Shown here piece by piece: positions 1 to 9,345 of a DNA stretch of 64,000 nt. Under the pieces are notes generated by a model. The model had not been told where the DNA came from and searched no databases. It saw only the letters and a list, made by a program, of their open reading frames with translations. The stretch covers positions 620,001-684,000 of the forward strand of contig NZ_JBFAMC010000001.1 in assembly GCF_040656415.1 (NCBI RefSeq), in the 5' to 3' direction. Position 1 is the first letter of the stretch, and the number at the start of each line of letters is the position of its first letter. This stretch comes from Rhodococcus_F sp040656415 (lineage in GTDB: Bacteria > Actinomycetota > Actinomycetes > Mycobacteriales > Mycobacteriaceae). A program made the translations under genes and the position numbers.

Positions 1-3000
1 GCAGGTTTGACGAAGATTGCGTTGGGCGATGGCGTCATCGCGCAGGTTGCCGACGCGCTCGGGCAAGATCATCTGGACGTCGTCGCGCCCCCGTCCGCAC
101 GTCCCTTCGTGGCGGCGGCGCTCTCCGAGCGTACCCACCTGCTGCTGGTCACCGCGACTGGGCGAGAGGCCGACGACCTCACCGTCGAACTGCAGGAGAT
201 GATCGGCGACGGCGTGGCACAGTTCCCTTCCTGGGAGACGCTGCCGCACGAGCGGTTGTCACCGAGTGCCGACACGGTCGGTCGTCGAATGGAGGTACTG
301 CGCAGACTTGCGCGGCCCGACGACCGCACCTACGGAGCGCCGCTCCGAGTCATCGTCACCACGGTGCGGTCGCTGGTCCAGCCCATGGCGCCCGGCCTCG
401 GTGAGATCGAACCGGTCATCCTGCGTGTGGGTATCACCCACGACTTCGAGGGGCTGGTCCAGCGGCTCATCGAAATGGCCTATACCCGTGTCGACATGGT
501 GGGCAAGCGCGGCGAGTTCGCCGTCCGCGGAGGCATTCTGGACTTGTTCCCGCCCACGGCCGACCATCCGGTCCGTGTCGAGTTCTGGGGCGACGAGGTC
601 ACCGAACTACGCGCGTTCTCGGTGGCCGATCAGCGTTCGCTGCCCGAACTCGAGATCGAGGCCTTGGTCGCGCCGCCGTGCCGCGAACTACTTCTCACCG
701 AGGACGTCCGGGAGCGCGCCAACCAACTCGCCACCGACAACCAGGCCGACGCCGCGCTCGTCGAGATGCTCGACAAGATGTCGGGCGGCATCCCGGTGGA
801 GGGCATGGAGGCTCTGCTGCCGATACTGCGGCCGGGACAACTGCAACTGCTCACCGACGTGCTGCCCGACGGCGCGCACATTCTCCTCTGTGACCCGGAG
901 AAGATCCGGACTCGCGCCACCGACCTGATCCGCACCGGCCAGGAATTCCTGGAGGCGTCATGGACGGCGGTCTCGATCGGCGGTGCCGCCCCGCTCGACA
1001 CCTCGGCACTGAAGGGAGGCGGCATCGACCTCGGTGCCTCTGCGTACCGCTCCCTACGCCAGGTTCGTGAGTCTGCGGAGGCGGCCGGACTTGGATGGTG
1101 GAGCCTCAGCCCGCTCGCTTCCGGAAGCGGGGAGGAACTGGAGCTGGCGGTGACCCCGGCGCCACAGGTACGAGGCTCCGATGATCTGCTGTCAGAACTG
1201 TTCGTGAGCCTCCGGGCCCACCTGACGACCGGCGGGCGCGCCGCCATCGTGGTTGCCGGTTCAGGTACCGCGCATCGCGTGCTGGAGCGACTTCGGGAGG
1301 CAGAGGTGCCTGCGACCGAACTCGTGCCCGGATCGGAGCCCATGCGCGGTCAGGTCGGGGTCCTGAGGGGTTCGCTGCACGACGGACTGGTGCTGCCCGG
1401 GAACGACTCGAACCCTGGCCTGGTCATCGTCACCGAGGCCGACCTCACCGGCAACCGGGCGGTCGCGGTCGGCGACGGCAGGAGGCTGCCAGCAAAGCGT
1501 CGCAACCAGGTGGACCCGCTCGCCCTGACCGCCGGGGATATGGTCGTTCACGATCAGCACGGAATCGGACGATTCGTGGAGATGGTCGAGAGGACCGTAG
1601 GAGGCGCGCGTCGCGAATATCTCGTGATCGAGTACGCCGCCGGTAAGCGTGGTCATCCAGGCGACCGTCTGTTCGTTCCGATGGAGGCACTCGACCAACT
1701 CTCGCGGTATGTCGGCGGCGAGCTTCCCGCCCTCAGCAAGCTCGGCGGCTCCGATTGGACCAACACCAAACGCAAGGCGCGCAAGGCGGTTCGTGAGATC
1801 GCCGGCGAACTCGTGCAGTTGTATGCGGCGCGGCAGGCGGCCCCCGGACACGCATTCGGTCCCGACACCCCGTGGCAGACGGAGATGGAGGATGCGTTCG
1901 CGTTCACCGAGACCCAGGATCAGCTGACCGTGATCAGCGAGGTCAAGGCCGACATGGAGAAGCCTGTGCCGATGGACCGCGTCGTCGTCGGTGACGTCGG
2001 CTACGGCAAGACCGAGATCGCGGTGCGGGCCGCGTTCAAGGCAGTGCAGGATGGCAAGCAGGTCGCGGTTCTGACACCGACGACGCTCCTTGCACAGCAG
2101 CACTTGCAGACCTTCGCCGAACGTATGGCGGCGTTCCCGGTCAAGGTCCGTGGGCTGTCCCGCTTCACGCACAATGCCGAGGCCAAGGAGATCATCGAGG
2201 GCATGGCCGACGGCGAAATCGATGTGGTGATCGGCACGCACCGGCTACTGCAGACCGCGGTTCGCTGGAAAGATCTCGGTCTCGTGGTCGTGGACGAGGA
2301 ACAGCGTTTCGGCGTCGAGCACAAGGAACACATCAAGGCTCTTCGCACCCATGTGGACGTCCTGACCATGTCGGCCACCCCTATCCCGCGAACCCTCGAG
2401 ATGAGCATGGCGGGTATCCGGGAGATGTCGACGATCCTGACCCCGCCGGAGGAGCGTCACCCAATCCTCACCTACGTCGGCGCCTACGCGGACAAGCAGG
2501 TCGCCGCGGCTATTCGACGTGAACTACTGCGAGACGGGCAGGTGTTCTACGTCCACAATCGGGTCAGCTCGATCGACAAGGCGGCCCAGCGTATTCGCGA
2601 CCTCGTACCCGAAGCACGCGTTGTGGTGGCACACGGCCAGATGAACGAAGACACGCTCGAGCGAACCGTGCAGGGGTTCTGGGAGCGTGACTACGACGTG
2701 CTTGTTTGCACCACCATCATCGAAACAGGTCTGGACATCTCCAACGCGAACACCCTCATCGTCGAGCGCGCGGACTCTCTCGGGCTCTCGCAGTTGCACC
2801 AGTTGCGTGGCAGGGTCGGGCGTAGTCGTGAACGCGGTTACGCCTACTTTCTGTATCCGCCCGAGAGTCCGCTCACCGAGACGGCCTACGATCGCCTCGC
2901 GACCATCTCGCAGAACTCCGATCTCGGTGCCGGCATGGCGGTCGCGATGAAGGATCTCGAGATTCGCGGTGCCGGAAACGTGTTGGGGGCCGAGCAGTCC

Positions 3001-3600
3001 GGTCACGTGGCGGGTGTGGGATTCGACTTGTACGTGCGATTGGTCGGGGAGGCCGTCGAGGCCTACCGCGCAGCTGCGGACGGCAAACCGATCGATGCCA
3101 CCGAACCGCCACGCGAGGTGCGCATCGACCTGCCCGTCGACGCGCACATCCCCGCCGACTACGTCACCAGCGACCGACTACGACTCGAGGGCTACCGCAA
3201 GCTCGCGGCGGCGGCCGATCTCGACGCCGTCAGGGCGGTGGTCGACGAACTGGTCGACCGCTATGGTCCGCTGCCCGAGGAGCTGCGGCGACTCGTTTCA
3301 GTAGCAAAGCTGCGCCTGCTGTGTCGCGAGTACGGTCTCGAGGAAGTCGCGGTCGTCGGCACGCAGTTGAAGATCTCGCCGATGAAGTTGCCGGATTCGA
3401 AGCAGTTGCGTCTCAAGCGCATCTATCCGAGTGCCCACTACCGCGCCACAACCGGCATGGTGCAGTTGCCGTTGCCCAGAGCCGGTTCGGGCGGGATCGG
3501 TGCAGATCGGGTGCGTGACCTGGAACTTGTGCAGTACATTGCGGACCTCTTGCTGGCACTGGACGGTAAAGCGGCCGGGTCCGTGGTTATGGAGGCTTGA
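1..3600 (+). CDS. mfd: Transcription-repair coupling factor Mfd (5' partial)
   Basis: Superfamily 2 DNA translocase that removes RNA polymerase stalled at lesions and recruits UvrA for nucleotide excision repair. The frame is open from base 1 and begins Ala-Gly-Leu, matching the usual position a dozen or so residues into mycobacterial Mfd. The TTG at base 7 is therefore unlikely to be the start, and a short N-terminus lies outside the window. In order there are a UvrB-like N-terminal half, the polymerase-interacting KOW-like segment near codons 510-550 (VVHDQHGIGRF), Walker A GDVGYGKTE near codon 664, the DEEQRFG box near 765, the helicase C-lobe with QLRGRVGRSRERG, and the C-terminal D7 domain. 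All motifs are intact and length is normal. mazG follows after 3 bases. Confidence 0.97.
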   Translation, partial: AGLTKIALGDGVIAQVADALGQDHLDVVAPPSARPFVAAALSERTHLLLVTATGREADDLTVELQEMIGDGVAQFPSWETLPHERLSPSADTVGRRMEVLRRLARPDDRTYGAPLRVIVTTVRSLVQPMAPGLGEIEPVILRVGITHDFEGLVQRLIEMAYTRVDMVGKRGEFAVRGGILDLFPPTADHPVRVEFWGDEVTELRAFSVADQRSLPELEIEALVAPPCRELLLTEDVRERANQLATDNQADAALVEMLDKMSGGIPVEGMEALLPILRPGQLQLLTDVLPDGAHILLCDPEKIRTRATDLIRTGQEFLEASWTAVSIGGAAPLDTSALKGGGIDLGASAYRSLRQVRESAEAAGLGWWSLSPLASGSGEELELAVTPAPQVRGSDDLLSELFVSLRAHLTTGGRAAIVVAGSGTAHRVLERLREAEVPATELVPGSEPMRGQVGVLRGSLHDGLVLPGNDSNPGLVIVTEADLTGNRAVAVGDGRRLPAKRRNQVDPLALTAGDMVVHDQHGIGRFVEMVERTVGGARREYLVIEYAAGKRGHPGDRLFVPMEALDQLSRYVGGELPALSKLGGSDWTNTKRKARKAVREIAGELVQLYAARQAAPGHAFGPDTPWQTEMEDAFAFTETQDQLTVISEVKADMEKPVPMDRVVVGDVGYGKTEIAVRAAFKAVQDGKQVAVLTPTTLLAQQHLQTFAERMAAFPVKVRGLSRFTHNAEAKEIIEGMADGEIDVVIGTHRLLQTAVRWKDLGLVVVDEEQRFGVEHKEHIKALRTHVDVLTMSATPIPRTLEMSMAGIREMSTILTPPEERHPILTYVGAYADKQVAAAIRRELLRDGQVFYVHNRVSSIDKAAQRIRDLVPEARVVVAHGQMNEDTLERTVQGFWERDYDVLVCTTIIETGLDISNANTLIVERADSLGLSQLHQLRGRVGRSRERGYAYFLYPPESPLTETAYDRLATISQNSDLGAGMAVAMKDLEIRGAGNVLGAEQSGHVAGVGFDLYVRLVGEAVEAYRAAADGKPIDATEPPREVRIDLPVDAHIPADYVTSDRLRLEGYRKLAAAADLDAVRAVVDELVDRYGPLPEELRRLVSVAKLRLLCREYGLEEVAVVGTQLKISPMKLPDSKQLRLKRIYPSAHYRATTGMVQLPLPRAGSGGIGADRVRDLELVQYIADLLLALDGKAAGSVVMEA

Positions 3601-3603
3601 TTT

Positions 3604-4470
3604 ATGACGGTGGTTTTGCTCGATCCCATACGCCCGACGATGATCCCGATCGAGGCCGCCGGGTTGGTAGGTGAAGGTGTGGAGTTCACCGCAGAGGTAC
3701 CCGAGCAGGTCCGCCGATTGTTGAAATTCGTTCCCGGAGCGAATGTTTTGCTCTCTACCGATTCCAGTCATCCTGAAGTCCGCGCGCGGGTCGAGGCAGG
3801 GGCCCAGATCGTCGCGGCACCGAAGGTTGCGGGCGACAATCTTGTCGAGGCCGCCGAGGTGATGGATCGATTGTGGAGCTACGGCGGTTGGGAAGTCACG
3901 CAGACACACCGCACACTGTCGCACTACCTCGTGGAGGAGACGTACGAACTGCTCGACGCCATCGAATCCGCCGACTCGGATGGCCTCCGAGAAGAGTTGG
4001 GTGACCTTCTGCTCCAGGTGCTGTTTCACTCACGTATCGCGGCGGCGGCCGACACTTTCGACGTCGACGATGTGGCCGCGGCACTTGTTGCGAAGCTTGC
4101 GCACCGCAGTCCCCATCTCGGTAGGGATGTCGTCGGGCCGATCGACATCGCCGAACAGGAGCGGGCTTGGGAGATTCGCAAGGCCGCAGAGAAGGCGCGG
4201 CGTTCGTGCCTCGACGGCATCGCGTCGAGTCAGCCTGCCGCGTCCCTCGCAGCCAAGGTCGTCGCCCGCGCCAACAAGGCCGGCTTGCCGCAGGAGTTGA
4301 TGCCGGCCGAACTGGAGCACGGACTGCTAGCGGAGGCGGAGACCGAGGCAGCGCTGCGCGCCGCCACCCGGTCGTTCATGTCGCGGATCAGGGCGGCCGA
4401 AGATTCTGCTCGTGCACAAGGAAAACATGTTCTGCGAGGGGCCGACTGGGTCAAGCACTGGCCTTCGTGA
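3604..4470 (+). CDS. mazG: Nucleoside triphosphate pyrophosphohydrolase MazG
   Basis: Hydrolyses (d)NTPs, including oxidised nucleotides, to NMP and pyrophosphate as house-cleaning. The 288-residue protein has an N-terminal extension of about 90 residues, as in the mycobacterial enzyme. The MazG core follows, with the metal-binding helix VEETYELLDAI near residue 110 and REELGDLLLQVLFH near 130, giving the EExxE...ExxD pattern. The ATG lies 3 bases after the mfd stop, so the two are probably co-transcribed. The C-terminal 90 residues are helical and less conserved. Family identification is firm. The physiological substrate is inferred from family knowledge. Confidence 0.93.
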   Translation: MTVVLLDPIRPTMIPIEAAGLVGEGVEFTAEVPEQVRRLLKFVPGANVLLSTDSSHPEVRARVEAGAQIVAAPKVAGDNLVEAAEVMDRLWSYGGWEVTQTHRTLSHYLVEETYELLDAIESADSDGLREELGDLLLQVLFHSRIAAAADTFDVDDVAAALVAKLAHRSPHLGRDVVGPIDIAEQERAWEIRKAAEKARRSCLDGIASSQPAASLAAKVVARANKAGLPQELMPAELEHGLLAEAETEAALRAATRSFMSRIRAAEDSARAQGKHVLRGADWVKHWPS

Positions 4471-4723
4471 GGCAGGCGGAACTTCGCATATCCGCTCTCG
4501 TTGATTGAAATGTAGCGGTCCGTCGTATTTGGCCTTCGCAGGCTTGCAGGGCAATTTCTGTCAGTGGTCGCTCGTTGTCGAGTGCCCGTCCCAAGTGACG
4601 TCGACGGAGGTCATCCACGCGAACTCGATCGCAGCGACCACCTTGCAACCGGTTCCAAGATTGATCCAGACGATCTCGAGGCGGTGGCCGGAGAATTGTC
4701 GCATCCGCGTGGATGATGGTCAG

Positions 4724-5494
4724 GTGCCCAAGAATCCCGCGCGTCCGATACCTAGTTCCCGACGGCCAGGGTCGCTGTTGGCTTTCCTATCCGGAGTCGT
4801 TGTCATAGTTCTCGCTTATGGTGCGTGTTCGCTGGACCGGCAACCGCGGATCGCGATACCTGAAGGAATCCCTCCGGGGCGTGGTGCTGCGATCCCGCCG
4901 ATCGACATCAACGCGCCGGGACGATCCGCGGAGCAATTACGGGACTGGGCCGCTGGCTTGGCGAATTCGATCGGCATCGGAATCACTGCCCTCGAAGCGT
5001 ATGGCTACGCAGCGGCGGTGATGGTGGAAGTGAGGCCGGAATGCGGGATCGGGTGGACCACGCTCGCCGGAATCGGCAGTGTGGAAAGTGATCACGGCAC
5101 TTTCGGAGGGTCGAAGGTCGGTCCTGACGGGCAAGTGACCCCGAAGATTCGGGGCGTTCCTCTCAACGGAAGCCGGGGCGTGGCGGACATTCCCGACACG
5201 GACGGCGGGGTGATGGACGGGGATGCGGAGCACGACCGCGCGATGGGACCGCTTCAGTTCATTCCCGAGACGTGGAATAGGTGGGGTGTCGATGCAAACG
5301 GTGACGGGATTGCCGACCCCGACAGCATCGACGACGCGTCGCTGACCGCCGCGCTGTATCTGTGTGCTCGCGGAGGTGACTTGACGACACGAGAAGGGTG
5401 GCAGTCGGCTCTACTGGCCTATAACTACTCGGGCGAGTACCTCCGGCTGGTCCGCGATCGCGCTTCAGCGTATTCCGTGGGTGTCCGGCCGTGA
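4724..5494 (+). CDS. LpqU-like membrane-anchored lytic transglycosylase
   Basis: Predicted murein lytic transglycosylase acting outside the membrane. From the GTG at 4724 it has about 257 residues: a basic N-terminus, one hydrophobic segment (LLAFLSGVVVIVLAYGAC), then an SLT-like domain. The domain shows the catalytic-Glu context SVESDHG (Glu about residue 121), GPLQFIPETW and LLAYNYSGEY. The frame is open back to 4505, but that upstream stretch has no family similarity. The Cys after the hydrophobic segment suggests a lipoprotein, although Tyr at -3 makes the lipobox poor. Its place between mazG and eno matches M. tuberculosis lpqU (Rv1022). The exact start is uncertain because no good ribosome binding site precedes 4724. 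Confidence 0.82.
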   Translation: MPKNPARPIPSSRRPGSLLAFLSGVVVIVLAYGACSLDRQPRIAIPEGIPPGRGAAIPPIDINAPGRSAEQLRDWAAGLANSIGIGITALEAYGYAAAVMVEVRPECGIGWTTLAGIGSVESDHGTFGGSKVGPDGQVTPKIRGVPLNGSRGVADIPDTDGGVMDGDAEHDRAMGPLQFIPETWNRWGVDANGDGIADPDSIDDASLTAALYLCARGGDLTTREGWQSALLAYNYSGEYLRLVRDRASAYSVGVRP

Positions 5495-5686
5495 CCTTTC
5501 GTGGCCGCGCTGTCGCGGTTCGCCCGGCCGTATGGGAAATAGGGCAGGGCTCTCGTCGATCGCCCTCGGCGGGGCGTGCCATCCCGCGCCGTATTCGGAG
5601 TGCCGTTACGCTGTTTGCAGGCACGATCCGGTGTCCTGGCACTATCGGACCGGTCAGTGCGAAGCCCATAAAAGGAGAATCAGCCA

Positions 5687-6973
5687 GTGTCCATCATTGA
5701 GCAGGTCGGAGCGCGTGAGATCCTGGACTCCCGCGGTAACCCAACCGTGGAGGTCGAGGTTCTGCTGGACGACGACAGTTTCGCTCGCGCGGCGGTTCCG
5801 TCGGGTGCGTCGACCGGTGAGCATGAGGCCGTCGAGCTGCGTGACGGTGGCGACCGCTACAACGGTAAGGGTGTCGAGAAGGCAGTCAATGCCGTCCTCG
5901 ACGAGATCGCCCCGGCGATCATCGGCATCGACGCCACGGAGCAGCGAACCGTCGACCAGGCACTGCTGGACGCCGACGGCACTCCAGACAAGTCACGTCT
6001 CGGTGCGAACGCGCTGTTGGGTGCCTCGCTGGCCGTGGCACGCGCTGCGGCGACGGCATCCGGTCTCGACCTGTTCCGTTACATCGGCGGACCCAACGCC
6101 CACGTACTGCCCGTCCCGATGATGAACATCCTCAACGGTGGCGCCCATGCCGACACAGGTGTCGACGTCCAGGAGTTCATGGTCGCCCCCGTCGGTGCCG
6201 TCACTTTCCGGGAGTCGCTGCGGTGGGGTGCCGAGGTCTACCACGCCCTCAAGTCCGTGCTGAAGGAGAAGGGCCTGGCCACCGGACTCGGTGACGAGGG
6301 CGGCTTCGCTCCGGATGTCGCGGGCACCAGGGAAGCCCTAGACCTGATCAGTGTCGCCATCGGCAAGACCGGCCTGACTCTGGGAACCGACGTCGCGCTG
6401 GCACTCGATGTCGCGGCAACCGAGTTTCACACCAAGGGCGCCGGCTACAAGTTCGAAGGTGCGGATCGAACCGCCGCGCAGATGGCGGATTTCTACTCCG
6501 AACTGATCGACGCATACCCGCTCGTGTCCATCGAGGATCCGCTGGACGAGGACGACTGGGAGGGCTGGGTGGCGCTGACCGATCAGATCGGTGGCAAGAT
6601 CCAGCTTGTTGGCGACGACCTGTTCGTCACCAATCCCGAGCGTTTGGAGGAGGGCATCGTAAAGGGTGCCGCCAACGCGCTGCTGGTGAAGGTCAACCAG
6701 ATCGGTACGCTCACCGAGACCCTCGACGCCGTCGATCTCGCGCACCGCAACGGCTACAAGACCATGATGAGCCACCGCTCCGGCGAAACTGAGGACACCA
6801 CCATCGCCGACCTCGCGGTGGCGGTGGGCAGCGGCCAGATCAAGACGGGCGCGCCGGCGCGCAGCGAGCGAGTCGCGAAGTACAACCAGCTTCTGCGTAT
6901 CGAGGAGAACCTGGGCGACGCTGCCCGCTATGCAGGGGAGGTTGCCTTCCCTCGGTTCGCGTTCGAAGGCTGA
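5687..6973 (+). CDS. eno: Enolase
   Basis: Cytoplasmic glycolytic enzyme interconverting 2-phosphoglycerate and phosphoenolpyruvate. The 428 residues are normal for the bacterial enzyme. Visible signatures are the Ser loop PSGASTGEHEA, NILNGGAHADTGVDVQEF, GDEGGFAP, the metal-ligand segment SIEDPLDEDDW, the catalytic lysine in LLVKVNQIG (about residue 335) and SHRSGETEDTTIADLAV. The GTG start is fixed by AAAGGAGAA 8 bases upstream and by the standard N-terminus SIIEQVGAREILDSRGNPT. No missing residue or frameshift is seen. Confidence 0.98.
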   Translation: MSIIEQVGAREILDSRGNPTVEVEVLLDDDSFARAAVPSGASTGEHEAVELRDGGDRYNGKGVEKAVNAVLDEIAPAIIGIDATEQRTVDQALLDADGTPDKSRLGANALLGASLAVARAAATASGLDLFRYIGGPNAHVLPVPMMNILNGGAHADTGVDVQEFMVAPVGAVTFRESLRWGAEVYHALKSVLKEKGLATGLGDEGGFAPDVAGTREALDLISVAIGKTGLTLGTDVALALDVAATEFHTKGAGYKFEGADRTAAQMADFYSELIDAYPLVSIEDPLDEDDWEGWVALTDQIGGKIQLVGDDLFVTNPERLEEGIVKGAANALLVKVNQIGTLTETLDAVDLAHRNGYKTMMSHRSGETEDTTIADLAVAVGSGQIKTGAPARSERVAKYNQLLRIEENLGDAARYAGEVAFPRFAFEG

Positions 6974-7000
6974 CGGTCGACGTAAGGGGTGTGGGGGTAG

Positions 7001-7714
7001 GTGGCACAGCGCGGTAAGCCGCGACCGTCCGGATCAAGTCCGGGCGGTCGGGGGTCTCGGCGTGGTGAACGCTCGCGCGGACGTCGTGCGGACAGCGCTT
7101 CCGGTGGCCGCCGCTCCCGCTCTGCCAAGTCGACATCGAGAGAACGAGCCGACGGCAAGCCGAACAAAGTCGGCGGCTCGGACACCGGCAAAGTGCTCTC
7201 AGGTCGTGCGCCCCAGAAGAGGGTAGGCACGACCGGAGGGAAACGTAGTTCTCGGTCCGCGAACACGATCCTCGGATTGTCGACCAGCCAGGCACTGATC
7301 CTTGTGGTAGTCGTGCTGCTGCTCGCGCTTACTCTCGCGGTTCCGCTTCGCACCTATCTCACACAGCGCGGTGAAGCGGATCGCCTTGCAGCGGAACGGG
7401 TTCAACTCGAAGATGAACTGAACGACCTTCGGATTCTCCGGGAGCGCTATTCCGATCCGGTCTACATTGCAGCGGAGGCTCGCAGCCGACTCCGTTGGGT
7501 CAACCCTGGAGAGACACCGTTCCAGGTGCAACTGCCCGGCGACTACAAAGAGCCGGAGAAGCCGGAGGAGGAGGATCCCGCAACGTCGGGCCCCTGGTAC
7601 TCCGACTTGTGGCACACCATTTCAGAACCCCCGGCGGCACCGGAGGTGGAGCCGGCCCCGGCGCCACCAGACGCGCCTCCGCTACCGCTAGAACCAGGAG
7701 AACCCACCGGGTGA
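7001..7714 (+). CDS. FtsB/DivIC-family septum formation protein
   Basis: Small bitopic division protein, a likely part of the FtsQ-FtsB-FtsL complex at the septum. The 237 residues comprise a strongly basic Ser/Arg-rich cytoplasmic N-terminus of about 85 residues, one membrane span (ALILVVVVLLLALTLAVPL), a coiled-coil (DRLAAERVQLEDELNDLRIL), the family motif DPVYIAAEARSRLRWVNPGE, and an acidic, Pro-rich tail. GTG start. Its last codons overlap the next start in a GTGA tetranucleotide, indicating translational coupling. The eno-ftsB-DUF501-ppx order is the same as in mycobacteria. Confidence 0.93.
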   Translation: MAQRGKPRPSGSSPGGRGSRRGERSRGRRADSASGGRRSRSAKSTSRERADGKPNKVGGSDTGKVLSGRAPQKRVGTTGGKRSSRSANTILGLSTSQALILVVVVLLLALTLAVPLRTYLTQRGEADRLAAERVQLEDELNDLRILRERYSDPVYIAAEARSRLRWVNPGETPFQVQLPGDYKEPEKPEEEDPATSGPWYSDLWHTISEPPAAPEVEPAPAPPDAPPLPLEPGEPTG

Positions 7715-8265
7715 CCACTTCGTCCGACCAGTCCAGCCCAGTGTCGCAGGAAGACCTCGACGCTGTCGCGGCCCAGCTGGGGCGCGAACCACGTGGGGTG
7801 CTCGAAATCGCGTATCGCAGTCCAGACGGCACGCCCGGCGTTGTGAAGACTGCGCCGAAACTTCCTGACGGCACGCCGTTTCCGACGCTGTACTACCTCA
7901 CGGATCCGCGGCTGACCGCGGAGGCCAGCAGGCAGGAGTCCGCCGGTGTGATGCGGGAAATGACCGAACGCCTCACGAAGGATCCGGATCTCGCGGCCGC
8001 GTATCTTCGTGCCCACGAGGCGTATCTCGCCGAGCGTGACGCCATCGAGCCACTCGGCACGAACTTCACCGGTGGAGGAATGCCGGAACGTGTCAAGTGC
8101 CTGCACGTGCTGATGGCTCATTCACTCGCAAAGGGACCGGGTGTCAATCCGTTGGGCGACGAGTCGGTGGCGCTGGCTGCCTCGTCGGCGGGAGGAAAGT
8201 TGAGGGGAACAGCGATTCCTGCCGATTGGCCTGGCATCGACGATGCCGAGAGCGCCGAACAGTGA
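7711..8265 (+). CDS. DUF501 family protein
   Basis: 184-residue conserved actinobacterial protein of unknown biochemical function. The GTG start at 7711 sits in the GTGA overlap with the upstream FtsB-like gene and has an upstream CCAGGAGA ribosome binding site. The same frame is open further upstream, but that extension has no family similarity. The conserved body includes LGREPRGVLEIAYRSPDG, FPTLYYLTDP and CLHVLMAHSLAKGPGVNPLG, with the Cys and two His that recur in this family. It ends in another GTGA overlap with ppx. The role is unknown; coupling to FtsB-like and polyphosphatase genes is the only clue. Confidence 0.9.
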   Translation: MTTSSDQSSPVSQEDLDAVAAQLGREPRGVLEIAYRSPDGTPGVVKTAPKLPDGTPFPTLYYLTDPRLTAEASRQESAGVMREMTERLTKDPDLAAAYLRAHEAYLAERDAIEPLGTNFTGGGMPERVKCLHVLMAHSLAKGPGVNPLGDESVALAASSAGGKLRGTAIPADWPGIDDAESAEQ

Positions 8266-9206
8266 GTCGGGTAGCTGCCGTCGACTGCGGTACGAACTCC
8301 CTTCGCCTGCTCATCGCCGATGTGGACGATCACGGTGTATTGCATGACGTGCATCGTGAGATGCGTGTGGTCCGGCTGGGACAGGGTGTGGACGCCACCG
8401 GACGTATGGCACCCGAAGCGATCGAGCGCACGCGAATCGCGTTGAGCGAGTATGCCAACATGATCGCCGACGCCGGCGCCACAGCCGCCCGCATGGTCGC
8501 CACGTCCGCAACCCGCGACGCGTCCAACCGGGAAGATTTCTTCTCGATGACCCGCGACGTGCTGGGGGCGGTGATCGCCGGAGTCGGAGCCGAGGTGATC
8601 ACCGGCGACGAGGAAGCGCGGCTGTCATTCACCGGTGCCGTCGGGGAACTGGATGCCGCGCAGGGTCCGTTCGTGGTCGTCGACCTCGGTGGGGGGTCCA
8701 CCGAAGTTGTACTGGGCGACGAATCCGGCGTCCATGCGGCCTTCTCCACCGACATCGGATGTGTACGGATCACTGAACGCTGCCTCCACGACGACCCGCC
8801 CACGCGCGCCCAGGTCGAAGAGGCGCGCGCCTTCGCTGAGGAACGTCTGGCCGAGGCCTTCGCCCGGGTGCCGGTCGAGCAAGCGCACACATGGGTGGGG
8901 GTTGCCGGAACGATGACCACGATCGCCGCCCTCGGCTTGGGCATGCCCGAGTACGACGCCGAGCAGGTGCATCTCTCCCGCATCACCTTCCAACGGCTGC
9001 GCGAGGTCTGTGAATCTCTGATCGCCATGACTCATGCGGAAAGGTCAGCGCTCGGACCGATGCACCCGGGACGGGCCGACGTGATCGGCGGCGGTGCCAT
9101 CGTGACCCTGGCATTGGCAGAGGCTTTGGAAAAGAAGGCCGGAATCGATCACCTCGTCGTGAGCGAGCACGACATACTCGATGGAATCGCGTTGTCGATC
9201 TGCTGA
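8262..9206 (+). CDS. ppx: Exopolyphosphatase / guanosine pentaphosphatase family (Ppx/GppA)
   Basis: ASKHA-fold phosphatase that removes terminal phosphate from polyphosphate or pppGpp. The 314 residues are the short two-domain form seen in actinobacteria. Visible motifs are the phosphate-1 loop VAAVDCGTNSLRLLIAD at the N-terminus, the phosphate-2 loop FVVVDLGGGSTEVVLG, the adenosine-like motif VAGTMTTIAALGL, and the C-terminal LVVSEHDILDGIAL. The GTG start lies in a 4-base overlap with the DUF501 gene, although the frame is open further upstream. It ends 50 bases before the tRNA gene, closing the conserved left block. Whether it uses polyphosphate or pppGpp cannot be read from sequence. Confidence 0.94.
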   Translation: MSRVAAVDCGTNSLRLLIADVDDHGVLHDVHREMRVVRLGQGVDATGRMAPEAIERTRIALSEYANMIADAGATAARMVATSATRDASNREDFFSMTRDVLGAVIAGVGAEVITGDEEARLSFTGAVGELDAAQGPFVVVDLGGGSTEVVLGDESGVHAAFSTDIGCVRITERCLHDDPPTRAQVEEARAFAEERLAEAFARVPVEQAHTWVGVAGTMTTIAALGLGMPEYDAEQVHLSRITFQRLREVCESLIAMTHAERSALGPMHPGRADVIGGGAIVTLALAEALEKKAGIDHLVVSEHDILDGIALSIC

Positions 9207-9256
9207 GCTATTGTGATCTGCGCATGGTCGCGGGGTCTGACAGACTGCGACCGATG

Positions 9257-9330
9257 GCCCCTATAGCCCAATTGGCAGAGGCAGCGGACTTAAAATCCGC
9301 ACAGTGTGGGTTCGAATCCCACTGGGGGCA
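9257..9330 (+). tRNA. tRNA-Leu (anticodon UAA), short variable arm
   Basis: A complete 74-base cloverleaf can be drawn. The acceptor stem is GCCCCTA/TGGGGGC with wobble pairs. A 3-4 bp D-stem is followed by the anticodon stem GCGGA/TCCGC enclosing CTTAAAA, so the anticodon is TAA. The variable loop is only ACAGT; the T-arm is GTGGG-TTCGAAT-CCCAC, with discriminator A. CCA is not encoded. UAA reads the leucine codon UUA, rare in high-GC genomes. The variable loop is class I in size, which is unusual for tRNA-Leu. The 3' end directly abuts the integrase relic and is the probable attachment site of the element that follows. Confidence 0.9.
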
Positions 9331-9345
9331 CAGCCGTTTCGCAGC

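Noticed and set aside
1261..2241. 326-codon antisense frame inside mfd
   Set aside because: It lies fully within an intact, conserved gene, has low-complexity His/Arg composition and no recognisable family.
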